From: an uncultured Clostridia bacterium
GTDB taxonomy: Bacteria; Bacillota; Clostridia; Oscillospirales; Ruminococcaceae
Length of the DNA: 15,646 bases
Direction: 5' to 3'
Assembly (NCBI GenBank): GCA_947385505.1
Contig: CANDLP010000014.1
Span: 1-15,646 of the forward strand
Shown one piece after another: positions 5,702 to 13,019 of the stretch. A program made the position numbers and the translations under genes. Below the pieces are notes generated by a model. The model made no database searches, was not told the DNA's origin, and saw only the letters and a list, made by a program, of their open reading frames with translations. How positions within the stretch are numbered: the stretch's first letter is position 1; the number at the start of each line of letters is the position of its first letter.

Positions 5702-6604
5702 TCAATATTTATCGTATATTTTCTTAATAATGCTTTTAAATTCCTTACGGTATTTTTCGGGAGCAATTATCTCGGCTTTATCCTCAAAGGAGGCAATGTA
5801 CCTGTAAAAAGATTCGGTATCCGACCATGTGAGAGTAACCGTAATATCTCCGTTTTCGTTTATGTCAAAGCTTTCATTTTCATAATCGTCAGCCAAACGC
5901 CATTTTACCGAATTGTGGAATTTTACAGTGGCTTCTATTTCATCCGGCGAGCGATAAAGCTTGTCGCTCACATATTCGGGCACCTGTCTTTTTTCTCTTT
6001 TTCTGCCTGTGTTTTCCAAAGCGGTAATGCGGGACAGCCTGAACATTCTGTAATCTTCCCTTAAAAGGCAATAGCCCCATACATACCAGCCCGACCATTG
6101 GAAGATCAAGTGATATGGCTCAATCTCCCGTCTCGTGCTGCCGTTTGGGGCAAAATATTTAAATGAGATTGTTTCGTTGTTTTCCATGGCGGCTTTTATC
6201 GCTTCGATCTTTTTTGAAAGACCCGTTTTATCCCAGCCGGCAAGGTCTATTATTACGGTATCGTCGCTTTTACTTATGCTCACGCTATTGGCCGAAAGCT
6301 TATCCATAAGCTGTTTGTAACGATTTGTGCCGCTTACGCTGTCAAGGCTTTGAAGTCCTGTCAGAATAAACTGCATTTCCTCGGAGGACAAAACAGTGCG
6401 ATCCATTTTATAGCCGCTCATTATATACACTCCGCCGCCCTTGCCTCTTTCAGAAGCTATTGGGATACCCGCCATATTTATCGCTTCGATATCCCTTATA
6501 ACGGTACGGTAGGATACCTCGAATTTTTCCGCCAGCTCCGATATTGTCGCTTTATCCTTTTGAAGAAGGATGGAAATTATGCCTATAAGTCGGTTAAGCT
6601 TCAT
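5702..6604 (-). CDS. WYL-domain transcriptional regulator (YafY/DeoR-like)
   Basis: This 300-residue regulator has three parts. An N-terminal winged HTH (about 6-60) shows ISELAEKFEVSYRTVIRDIE followed by a GGGVYI wing. The WYL domain (about 141-196) shows ISFKYFAPNGSTRREIEPYH, SGWYVWGYC (the WYL triad is Trp173-Tyr174-Val175) and REDYRMFRLSRI with the ligand-contact arginines. The C-terminal WCX domain (about 225-300) ends KKIYDKY. WYL domains sense nucleic-acid fragments or small ligands and can activate or repress. The ATG at 6604 is preceded by GGAG with a 4-5-nt gap. It lies 17 bases after the receiver-like gene and so probably in the same transcript. The palindrome just downstream is the obvious candidate operator. 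Confidence 0.92.
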   Translation of the reverse strand: MKLNRLIGIISILLQKDKATISELAEKFEVSYRTVIRDIEAINMAGIPIASERGKGGGVYIMSGYKMDRTVLSSEEMQFILTGLQSLDSVSGTNRYKQLMDKLSANSVSISKSDDTVIIDLAGWDKTGLSKKIEAIKAAMENNETISFKYFAPNGSTRREIEPYHLIFQWSGWYVWGYCLLREDYRMFRLSRITALENTGRKREKRQVPEYVSDKLYRSPDEIEATVKFHNSVKWRLADDYENESFDINENGDITVTLTWSDTESFYRYIASFEDKAEIIAPEKYRKEFKSIIKKIYDKY

Positions 6605-6621
6605 ATTTACTCCGTAACATA

Positions 6622-7059
6622 TTAACCGAACCTTTCCAGATATTCGGCGTAGCTCTTTAAATTTTCATCCGGCGAACGCCAACCGTCAGCCACACTGTCA
6701 GCCGTAAGCCGTATCCGCTGAATGTTCAGAGGAGGTTCCCAGAAGTCAAAAACGCCCGTTTTTATAAATTCCTCCGCCTCCGGCTCCGTTAAGGCGCTGC
6801 CGCAGGTAATAACAAAAGGCGAAACATTAAAGGACAGCCTTTTTCTTAGACTGTAAGCGGTTTTTATACCGCTTAAAAAGCTCAGGTCGCGGTCAATAAT
6901 GATCAAATCGAATTTTTTAAGCCCTATGGCTTCGATTGCGGTATAGCCCGACTCTACCACCGCAAGATGGTAACGGCTTCGGTCGGATAGAACGGAATAT
7001 AACAGCGCCGCAGTTTTTTGATTGTTTTCCACCGCAAGAATATTTATCAACTGGATCAC
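6622..7059 (-). CDS. Stand-alone response-regulator receiver domain, degenerate
   Basis: This 145-residue single CheY-like domain has no output domain. The fold is recognisable: NILAVENNQKTAALLYSVL (strand 1, helix 1), the strand DLIIIDRDLSFLSGIK with a phospho-acceptor candidate at Asp56, PFVITCGS with the switch Thr85, and TGVFDFWEPPLNIQRI where helix 5 begins. Two hallmark positions are changed. The acidic pair after strand 1 is Glu-Asn (11-12) instead of Asp-Asp/Glu, and the invariant Lys of the K-P motif is replaced (WEPP, Glu108). It may therefore be unable to take a normal phosphoryl switch. The GTG at 7059 directly abuts AAGGCGG. A TTG at 7050, 8 nt from that box, is an alternative start giving MINILAVENN. 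It lies between the amidohydrolase and the WYL regulator with 17-bp gaps on both sides. Confidence 0.8.
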   Translation of the reverse strand: MIQLINILAVENNQKTAALLYSVLSDRSRYHLAVVESGYTAIEAIGLKKFDLIIIDRDLSFLSGIKTAYSLRKRLSFNVSPFVITCGSALTEPEAEEFIKTGVFDFWEPPLNIQRIRLTADSVADGWRSPDENLKSYAEYLERFG

Positions 7060-7076
7060 CGCCTTATTATATTTTT

Positions 7077-7877
7077 TTATTTTTCCCCGATACTCAGAAG
7101 CTCAGCCGCGTTTTTCCAAAAAATTTTTTCTTTATCGCTGTCGCTGATATCCGCTTTTTCAATCATTTCCATTTCCATACTCGGTAAATGCCAAGGAAGA
7201 TCGCTGGCAAAAAGGATCCTGTCAGCGCCATGCTTTTCTATTATCTTTTTCATAAGCTCCGGCTCTAAAAAGCCTTCGGTAAAGGCGGTATCAAGCCAGA
7301 TATGCCTGTCTCCGCAAATATAGCGGCAAACCGCATCCCAACAAAACATACCTCCCATATGCGCGGCAATTATATCAACATCCGGAACCTTTTCGTGTAT
7401 AAAAAGAAGGTCTTGGGGCATCGCGTGACGGTTAACGGGAGACACGGGATCATACCCCATGTGTATCGCAACAGGCAGCTTAAGCTCGGCGCATTTTTTC
7501 CAGAACGGCAGAAGCCTTTCCTCAAAAAGGTAAAAGTCCTGATAATCCGGATGAATTTTCACGCCCTTAAGTCCAAGCGACTTTATACGTTCAAGCTCAT
7601 CAAGATAGTCATTGTTATCCGGATGCACCGTACCGAAAGAAACAATATTTCCGCAGTTTACTTCAGCCGCCCAGTTATTGACGGAAGTCTGCTGCGACGG
7701 CTTTGTGGCAATGGGCAGCAATACGCCGATATCAACGCGGCAGTCGTAAAGTATCCGTCTTGTGTCTTCCTCCGTACCCAAGGAATAGTGAGGAAAGCCC
7801 GCTGTTTCCGACAGTTTTTTCATTGCCCTTTCCGCTATTCCGTCTGGAAAAGCGTGAATATGGGAATCTATTTTCAT
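7077..7877 (-). CDS. Amidohydrolase_2-family TIM-barrel hydrolase
   Basis: This 266-residue metal-dependent hydrolase or decarboxylase is of the amidohydrolase_2 family (relatives act on aromatic or small carboxylic substrates); the reaction is not predictable here. Metal-site marks are DSHIHAF near the start (His6 and His8), GVKIHPDYQ after strand 3, VAIHMGYD (His139), IIAAHMGGM (His173) and FASDLPW with the conserved Asp226. The barrel is complete for this compact subclass. The frame also allows a GTG at 7889, but that codon abuts AGGAA with no spacing, and the family starts just before the IDxHxH motif. I therefore take the ATG at 7877. It heads a minus-strand group with the receiver-like and WYL genes, separated from the flagellar genes by a hairpin. 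Confidence 0.85.
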   Translation of the reverse strand: MKIDSHIHAFPDGIAERAMKKLSETAGFPHYSLGTEEDTRRILYDCRVDIGVLLPIATKPSQQTSVNNWAAEVNCGNIVSFGTVHPDNNDYLDELERIKSLGLKGVKIHPDYQDFYLFEERLLPFWKKCAELKLPVAIHMGYDPVSPVNRHAMPQDLLFIHEKVPDVDIIAAHMGGMFCWDAVCRYICGDRHIWLDTAFTEGFLEPELMKKIIEKHGADRILFASDLPWHLPSMEMEMIEKADISDSDKEKIFWKNAAELLSIGEK

Positions 7878-7927
7878 TTTTCCATTCACTTCCTATTAAC
7901 GATTGAAAATAAGCATTATTAAGGTTT

Positions 7928-7970
7928 AAGCGGCGAATTCTATACGGCGCGGAATCCGCCGCTTTTTTTT
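7928..7970. terminator. GC-rich hairpin between flagellar and amidohydrolase genes
   Basis: 7928-7940 pairs with 7952-7964 (12 of 13 pairs, loop of 11). The T8 tract (7963-7970) lies on the plus-strand side, while both flanking genes are on the minus strand. There the transcript would follow the stem with only UUAAACCUUAAUAAU. It is probably the end of the flagellar transcript, but its polarity is odd. The remaining bases of the gap (7878-7995) show nothing else. Confidence 0.5.
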
Positions 7971-7995
7971 AATATCGTTAAACGTGTTTTCAGCC

Positions 7996-8484
7996 TCAGA
8001 AGCTGCTGTCCAACGATCCGCCTATGTTTCCGGAGGGATTCACGCTTGAATAATAATCGATCTTTTTCTTGTCATCCTTAAGCTGTATAAGCTGCTCTTT
8101 AGCTTCGTTAGTTCTCGAAGTAAACTGAGCCTGAAGAGCCTTGTCGGTTTCCGAAGCCTGCATCTGCGCCGAACGAAGACTCACTATCGCATTTTGCAGC
8201 GGCAAAAACTTTTCGTCTATTCGGCGGTTGGTGTTGGTACCGGTAAGCATACTGCGAATCAAATCGGATTCCTCTCCCTCGAAGCTGTCGATAAGCTCGG
8301 TGCAGCAGCTCCTTACATTATCCATTTTTTCTACGAGGCCGCTTCTCTCCTGTATTTTATCAGTCAGCGCCTCTACGTCCTCGCTTTCGATTTTCATTAC
8401 GTCCACGCCTATCTGATTATATTTTAAAAGCAATTTTTCAAGCTCTGCGAACTCTTCCGCAAGTTTAGCCACATTATTCTCCAT
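7996..8484 (-). CDS. FliT/FlgN-like flagellar export chaperone (tentative)
   Basis: This 162-residue acidic, almost entirely helical protein has heptad-rich stretches at about 1-60 (EEFAELEKLLLKYNQIGVDV, IQERSGLVEKMDNV) and 88-145, and a Gly/Ser-rich tail (SVNPSGNIGGSLDSSF). Length, helicity and an exposed C-terminal tail match flagellar type-III export chaperones. Its place just after fliS corresponds to fliT in Bacillus, where FliT is the FliD chaperone, but the sequence resembles FlgN-type chaperones at least as well, so I give no symbol. The ATG at 8484 follows AAGGAAG with good spacing. A hairpin separates it from fliS. Confidence 0.6.
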   Translation of the reverse strand: MENNVAKLAEEFAELEKLLLKYNQIGVDVMKIESEDVEALTDKIQERSGLVEKMDNVRSCCTELIDSFEGEESDLIRSMLTGTNTNRRIDEKFLPLQNAIVSLRSAQMQASETDKALQAQFTSRTNEAKEQLIQLKDDKKKIDYYSSVNPSGNIGGSLDSSF

Positions 8485-8506
8485 AAATTTTCTTCCTTTC
8501 CATAAT

Positions 8507-8541
8507 CAAAACAACAGCCGAAAGGGTTCGGCTGTGTTTTG
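8507..8541. terminator. Hairpin between fliS and the chaperone gene
   Basis: 8507-8522 pairs with 8527-8541 (15 pairs, one bulged A) around an AGGG loop, with a GC core of CAGCCGAA/TTCGGCTG. On the minus strand the stem is followed by TTGTTTTGATTATG, so it can act as a leaky terminator or attenuator that lowers expression of the last gene. The rest of the gap (8485-8599) shows only the next gene's ribosome binding site. Confidence 0.5.
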
Positions 8542-8599
8542 AATTATTGTTAAAATTTTTGCTTCGATCGGTTTAATACGGGTCAATGACTGTCCTTCT

Positions 8600-8998
8600 C
8601 TACTTTGAGGCATGTAAACTCTGCGCCGCAATCTCATCCTTAGACATCGCGCCTATCTGGGTGAAAGCGTCCTTAAGCTCCGCTACCATGGGAAGGAGCG
8701 ACTTTATCATTTCCGTATCCTTTTTCATATTGGCCGTAATTATCTGCTTTTCCAGAAAATCGTAGATCGCATCGAGATTTTTTCCTATCGGAAGACTCAC
8801 GTCAAGCACCGAACGCAGTGCCGCGATCAAATCAACGGATTTGTTGAGGGAATTATTTGCGCTTTCATAATTCTTTTCCTCAATGAAAATCACCGCTCTG
8901 TTAAGCTCTCTTTCGGTTTCGCTGTAAAGCTTTATAACAATCTCGATAGGCGTCATCGTGCTAACCGACTGTTTTTTGTATGCTGCGTAAGGATTCAT
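8600..8998 (-). CDS. fliS: Flagellar export chaperone FliS
   Basis: FliS binds the C-terminal helix of flagellin and keeps it unfolded until export. The 132-residue length is typical. The N-terminus MNPYAAYKKQSVSTMTPIEI is the family signature, followed by VIKLYSETERELNRA (21-35), a helix with KSVDLIAALRSVLDVSLPIG (53-72), the FLEKQIITANMKKD segment (81-94) and a closing LLPMVAELKDAFTQI helix, where the usual late Trp is Phe. The frame opens farther upstream at 9064, but those residues do not fit. GAAAGG at 9011-9016 precedes the ATG at 8998 by about 12 nt. It is 95 bases downstream of fliD in the same operon. Confidence 0.95.
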   Translation of the reverse strand: MNPYAAYKKQSVSTMTPIEIVIKLYSETERELNRAVIFIEEKNYESANNSLNKSVDLIAALRSVLDVSLPIGKNLDAIYDFLEKQIITANMKKDTEMIKSLLPMVAELKDAFTQIGAMSKDEIAAQSLHASK

Positions 8999-9093
8999 AC
9001 GATCAATATTCCTTTCTATCCGATGCGCATAAACTGTATGTATCAGCCCATGCCCTTCGGTCAAAACCTGTTTTGCTTATCACACAATTTCTA

Positions 9094-12000
9094 TTACATT
9101 CCCAAAAGCTGGTTAATATATGAAGACTGGCTGTTTATGCTGCCGAGCAAAGTCTCCATGTTGGAATATATCTTCCAGTAGCGGTCCTGCTGCTGATCGT
9201 AGCGGTCCTGAAGTCTGGTAATAGTGGATTTAAGGCTTTCGATCTGCTTATAGATAGAGTTGTTGGTAGCGGAAGCGGTACCCGATACACCCGCCTTTTC
9301 AACCAATACGCCTCTTTCTCCCGCCTTGCCTGTTGTCTTAGTAGCAGAATCTATAATATCAACAAACTGCTTTGAAATACCGTTTTCGGTATCGGTAAAG
9401 AGCTTTCCGATTTCATCCGCATACTTGGCAAATCTGCTCTCAAATTCCTCGTCGGATATTTTTGAATCAAATACCAGCTTGCCGTGATCGTTCCAGTTGC
9501 TGGATGTAGTAATTCCCAGTGTATACAGACCTACCTTTGTGCCGTCGGCCGCGTCTACCGTGTTGTAAATTACGCTTCTGAGCTTGGTCATAATGCTCGT
9601 CAGCGTGGAATCCCTGTAAAGAATACCTTTCTTTGCAAGATCGTCCCACTTCTTCTCCTGACTCTCGGAAAGATCCATCTCCTCCTTATCGTCATCGGTA
9701 AGGAAGTAGTAATCCTTGTTGGGTTCATCGTCAACATAGCCGTAAACTTCTTCAATCAGCTTGTTGTAATCTTCAACAAAGCTCTTTATCGCGTTTATAG
9801 GCTTAGAGTAGTCGCGGGTTACCTCGTTGGTGAATTCGGTGCCCTCCGCCGCCTTGCTGAAAGTAAATGTAGTACCGTCTACGGTGTATGAATTTGAAGT
9901 GGTTTCAACCGTTTCTCCGTTAATAGTGAGCACGGTATTTGAACCCTTAGTGAAATTCTGACCCGCAGTGAATCCGAGAGCGGTAAGCAGACCTTCGCTG
10001 CCGTCTTCGATATCAATCGTCGCGTCTACGCCGTACTCGTTGGCAGTTATGGTGAACTGATTGGTAAGCGTTGTGTATGTCATTTTAACGCCTGCCTCGG
10101 AAGCGTTTATCTGCTTCATCATATCGGAAACGGTTGTATCCCCGCTGAAGGAGAACTTATGACCGTTGATTGTGAAGTTATAGTTTCCGTTGCTGTCGGC
10201 GTCAAGACCCAGCTGATTAAGCTTGGAAGTGGTGTCAACCTGGCTTGTGGTACCGGTTGTATCGGTTATATCAAGGCCGAAGTCGCTGGCGTTTCCCGCA
10301 GACTGAGTGATTGCGAAATCCATGGGATTTCCGGTATAAGCGCCCTCACCCTTAAGAGTAATGGTGCCGTCGTCGGCTACGGTTGCTTTTATATTAACCA
10401 GCTCGCCTTTGAAGGTCAGCGCGCCTAAGTTATTTTCAATATTTGACTTGTTAAAATCAAATACCGCCTCTTCCTTGGTGTAGTCGGCAATATAATCTTC
10501 CTCGTTTTTGCCTGTGAACAGACCCGCTTCCTCAAACAGCTCCATCTTAGCGGCTTCGCTTAAACCATCGTAATCAATGGAGAGAGTTCCGCTGTTTTTA
10601 TAATTGTCCTCAATTGCCTGAGCATTAGCTTCATAAGCGGTGTACTCGGCGGTTTCTTTAAACTCTTCTTCGGTATACTTAAAGTCTTCCAGAGAAACGT
10701 AATTTTCTTCACCTTCAGTAGCCGATATATCTCCGCTTGCAACCTTGGCGTCATAAGCGTTCTTTTTGGCAATATCAAATTGCTTGTCGTATTCCGCCTT
10801 CTGCTCGCGCTTAATCACCTTATCGGTTTCCGCCTGAGCGTTTTCCTCTATCTTTTTAACCTGGTTGTCATAGTTTTCCTTAAGCTTCTGACCTCTTTCC
10901 TCATTGGCTATGTAAGAATCGATGTCATCCTGTGTGATTGCGGATTTAACCAGATCGGTGTATTCTTCCTCGAAATAGTCTTTAAAAGAAGTGTATTTTT
11001 CATCTTTAGGATCGCTTGAAATTTCGCCGCTTGCCAACTTGCTGTTGTAATCCGCTTCGATCTGATCGAAAATCGCTTTCTCGTCAGCGGACAGATTGGC
11101 TGAGTCAACTTCCCAGGTGCCGTCCTCTTTAAAGGTAATGTGCTCCTTGATATCCTTTAAAAGATCCTCGGACATACAGCCTTTAGCGTTGTTGTTTAAC
11201 TTTTCCTTGGCTTCATCCAACGCATCGTTGTATATTTTAACCGCCATATCCTCGGCAAATTTCTTTTTATCGGCGTCGGAAAGATTTTTATCCCATTCCT
11301 TGAATTCCTCGTAAACCTCGCCGTCGCGCTGATTCAAAGCTATCTCTTTAAAAAGAGCTACCTTATCCTTATCCGCGTCTTCCTTTATCTTTCCGTTCTC
11401 GTCAAATATTTCATCAAAATAATCCGAGGAAATTGTGGTAAAAGAAACGGTTTTGGTTGTATCGCCTACGGTAACGGTAAAGGTGTTTTTACCCGTCTGC
11501 ATATTGCTGATATTTCCCAAGTCGCGGTTATCCTTGTAAATTGTCGCGCTGCCGGATATAACAGCCGACTTATCGGAGGTGGAAAACTTATTGTCCGAAC
11601 CGAGGGTAACGATATTGCTTCCGTCGTTTCTCGTTCCGAAAACGGAAAGCTTATCGTTTATCTGATCTCTTACTTCGTCCTCAGTACCGCCCTGGAAAGT
11701 GATATTTTTAGTCTTTCCGCCTACGGATACGGTCATCGAGTAAGTCTCGCTTGAATCGGTGCACTTGGAAAGATCAATAGATTTGCCGTTTGCGGCGGCG
11801 GATTTGAGGGTAGCCTGAGTGGCAACCTTATGAACCTTTACATCATATACGCCGGGGTTTGCGTTAACGTTGCTGGATACCTTAACGCCGTTTACATTGG
11901 TTCCCGCAGCGTTGGAAAGCGTGCTTTTGAAAGAATTGAACAAACCTGTGGACTTAAGACTGGTATTTCCGTTAAGAATATCGAAATATTTGTCCTTAAG

Positions 12001-12180
12001 ATTATTGAAGCTGGCGATAAGGGAACGATATGCGTCCTGCTGCGCCTGGAGCTTAAGAACCTTTCTCTGATTTGTGTTAATCTTATTCTTGGTGGTAGCA
12101 GTTAATGCGTTAACTATCGACTCTGTGTCGAGACCGGAATTCATACCGCTCAGTCTGAGAGCGCTTGTTGCATTAGCCAT
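9094..12180 (-). CDS. fliD: Flagellar filament cap protein FliD (1028 aa, with large insertion)
   Basis: FliD forms the cap that folds and inserts flagellin at the filament tip. FliD_N occupies about 8-115 (ALRLSGMNSGLDTESIVNAL). Flagellin-hook-IN-like modules lie at about 147-250 and 654-725 (YNFTINGHKFSFSGDTTVSD, MMKQINASEAGVKMTYTT). FliD_C runs from about 790 to 1028, with TLTSIMTKLRSVIYN, TLGITTSSNWNDHGKL and a terminal coiled coil (975-1010) ending SSYINQLLGM. Common FliD lengths are about 450-600 residues. The excess is a very charged, Lys/Glu-rich, helical insertion at about 252-580 with internal repeats. The ATG at 12180 follows AAAAAGGAGG (12191-12200) with a 10-nt gap, and the csrA stop lies inside that spacer. 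Several antisense open frames in this gene are shadows. Confidence 0.95.
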   Translation of the reverse strand: MANATSALRLSGMNSGLDTESIVNALTATTKNKINTNQRKVLKLQAQQDAYRSLIASFNNLKDKYFDILNGNTSLKSTGLFNSFKSTLSNAAGTNVNGVKVSSNVNANPGVYDVKVHKVATQATLKSAAANGKSIDLSKCTDSSETYSMTVSVGGKTKNITFQGGTEDEVRDQINDKLSVFGTRNDGSNIVTLGSDNKFSTSDKSAVISGSATIYKDNRDLGNISNMQTGKNTFTVTVGDTTKTVSFTTISSDYFDEIFDENGKIKEDADKDKVALFKEIALNQRDGEVYEEFKEWDKNLSDADKKKFAEDMAVKIYNDALDEAKEKLNNNAKGCMSEDLLKDIKEHITFKEDGTWEVDSANLSADEKAIFDQIEADYNSKLASGEISSDPKDEKYTSFKDYFEEEYTDLVKSAITQDDIDSYIANEERGQKLKENYDNQVKKIEENAQAETDKVIKREQKAEYDKQFDIAKKNAYDAKVASGDISATEGEENYVSLEDFKYTEEEFKETAEYTAYEANAQAIEDNYKNSGTLSIDYDGLSEAAKMELFEEAGLFTGKNEEDYIADYTKEEAVFDFNKSNIENNLGALTFKGELVNIKATVADDGTITLKGEGAYTGNPMDFAITQSAGNASDFGLDITDTTGTTSQVDTTSKLNQLGLDADSNGNYNFTINGHKFSFSGDTTVSDMMKQINASEAGVKMTYTTLTNQFTITANEYGVDATIDIEDGSEGLLTALGFTAGQNFTKGSNTVLTINGETVETTSNSYTVDGTTFTFSKAAEGTEFTNEVTRDYSKPINAIKSFVEDYNKLIEEVYGYVDDEPNKDYYFLTDDDKEEMDLSESQEKKWDDLAKKGILYRDSTLTSIMTKLRSVIYNTVDAADGTKVGLYTLGITTSSNWNDHGKLVFDSKISDEEFESRFAKYADEIGKLFTDTENGISKQFVDIIDSATKTTGKAGERGVLVEKAGVSGTASATNNSIYKQIESLKSTITRLQDRYDQQQDRYWKIYSNMETLLGSINSQSSYINQLLGM

Positions 12181-12185
12181 GGTGA

Positions 12186-12416
12186 TTAGTCCTCCTTTTT
12201 GAATTTGAACAGGCTCTCTAAGGTTTCCTTGGAAATTTCTCTTGAAGAGTCCTCATTTATATTTTGTGTATCAAGAAGCTCGTTTCGGATTATTTTTACA
12301 TCCTTCGGAGCGGAAATACCGATCTTTACCCGATCCTTTGAAACCTCCAAAATTGTGACCTCTATGTTGTCGGCAATTATAACGCTTTCTTCGGTTTTTC
12401 TTGTCACAACTAACAT
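12186..12416 (-). CDS. csrA: Carbon storage regulator CsrA (RNA-binding translational repressor)
   Basis: CsrA is a homodimer that binds GGA-containing mRNA leaders; in Firmicutes its main known target is the flagellin mRNA. The 76-residue length is typical of the Firmicutes form with its extended C-terminal tail. The first strand MLVVTRKTEESVII, the middle IEVTILEVSKDRVKIGI and the RNA-contact strand APKDVKIIRNEL with its conserved Arg are all intact, and the C-terminal helix (TLESLFKFKK) is where FliW is expected to dock. The start is preceded by AAGGAGG inside the end of fliW, and the fliW stop is one base away (TGATATG). The two antagonists are therefore made coupled. Its own stop lies 5 bases before fliD. 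Confidence 0.97.
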   Translation of the reverse strand: MLVVTRKTEESVIIADNIEVTILEVSKDRVKIGISAPKDVKIIRNELLDTQNINEDSSREISKETLESLFKFKKED

Positions 12417-12417
12417 A

Positions 12418-12867
12418 TCAGCCCTCCTTTTCGGTTTCGTTTATATTATTTTTAAATATGGGCTGACGGTAGGGATAATTTTTCGGCAAAATCACCTGAA
12501 CCGCCTTTTTTGTGTCCATATTTATTACAATGGGTGATTTTAAGTTAACGGTGGTCTCTTTATAATCTTCGGGAACACGGGCTATGCACAAAACCTGAAG
12601 GTTTGTTTTTTCATTGACTTCAAGCATTGCTTTTTCGCCGCTGTTCAAGGTTATTTCGTAATCCTTGCAGATAAGCCACGGGTCGAATACAATAAAGCAT
12701 GGACGAATGTCGTCTATACACTGAAGCCACGCGGGGTAATGACCCTTTTCAAGCTCTATCAGCGCAAATCTTTTAGCTTCCTCAAAGGCGTATATTCCGT
12801 TGGGGAATTCAAGGATCTGCTCCTCGCTTATCTCCATGGTTCCGAAATCTCTTGTTTCTATCTTCAT
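12418..12867 (-). CDS. fliW: Flagellar assembly factor FliW (CsrA antagonist)
   Basis: FliW binds either flagellin or CsrA. When flagellin is exported, FliW is freed to take CsrA off its mRNA target. The 149 residues match the family: MKIETRDFGTMEISEEQILE, FPNGIYAFEEAKRFALI (21-37), PAWLQCIDDIRPCFIVFDP (45-63) and the late motif TVNLKSPIVINMDTKKAVQV (105-124), ending YPYRQPIF. The start at 12867 is supported by GGAAGG about 8 nt upstream. That leader can fold a short AT-rich stem (12866-12887) exposing GGA in its loop. The gene is separated from the DUF6470 gene by repeat copy B. Confidence 0.96.
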   Translation of the reverse strand: MKIETRDFGTMEISEEQILEFPNGIYAFEEAKRFALIELEKGHYPAWLQCIDDIRPCFIVFDPWLICKDYEITLNSGEKAMLEVNEKTNLQVLCIARVPEDYKETTVNLKSPIVINMDTKKAVQVILPKNYPYRQPIFKNNINETEKEG

Positions 12868-12887
12868 CTATACACCTTCCTGTAGAT
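12866..12887 (-). promoter_or_regulatory. fliW ribosome-binding-site hairpin with GGA loop (possible CsrA site)
   Basis: On the minus strand ATCTA (12887-12883) can pair with TAGAT (12870-12866, including the first two bases of the ATG). The 12-nt loop contains CAGGAAGG, which is both the ribosome binding site and a GGA motif of the kind CsrA binds. The stem is only 5 AT-rich pairs, so this is tentative. Confidence 0.25.
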
Positions 12888-12903
12888 ATTTGCCGTTATA
12901 CTG

Positions 12904-13019
12904 ATTGTTTACCAATCCATAGACAATATATCGGTAAACAATTACTCCCAAAACACTGTTTGCAAATCATTCCATATGCTCAATTTGTCTATAATATGAT
13001 TTACAAATAGTATTAGTTA
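12904..13019 (-). repeat. Dispersed structured repeat, copy B (two hairpins)
   Basis: This is the second copy of the element at 3714-3827. Hairpin 1 pairs 12904-12913 with 12933-12942; three of these pairs differ from copy A by changes on both strands that keep pairing. Hairpin 2 pairs 12955-12970 with 12996-13011 with one G-T pair and one C-A mismatch. In minus-strand reading the element starts exactly at the TAA stop of the DUF6470 gene (13019-13017), so it fills the gap to fliW inside the flagellar operon. Confidence 0.75.

Noticed and set aside
7302..7922. 206-codon plus-strand open frame opposite the amidohydrolase
   Set aside because: It is antisense to a clear enzyme gene with intact metal-binding motifs.
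12920..12945. ACCGATAT in repeat B as a sigma-28 -10 box for fliW
   Set aside because: There is no TAAA at the right distance upstream, and the motif is part of a hairpin stem.
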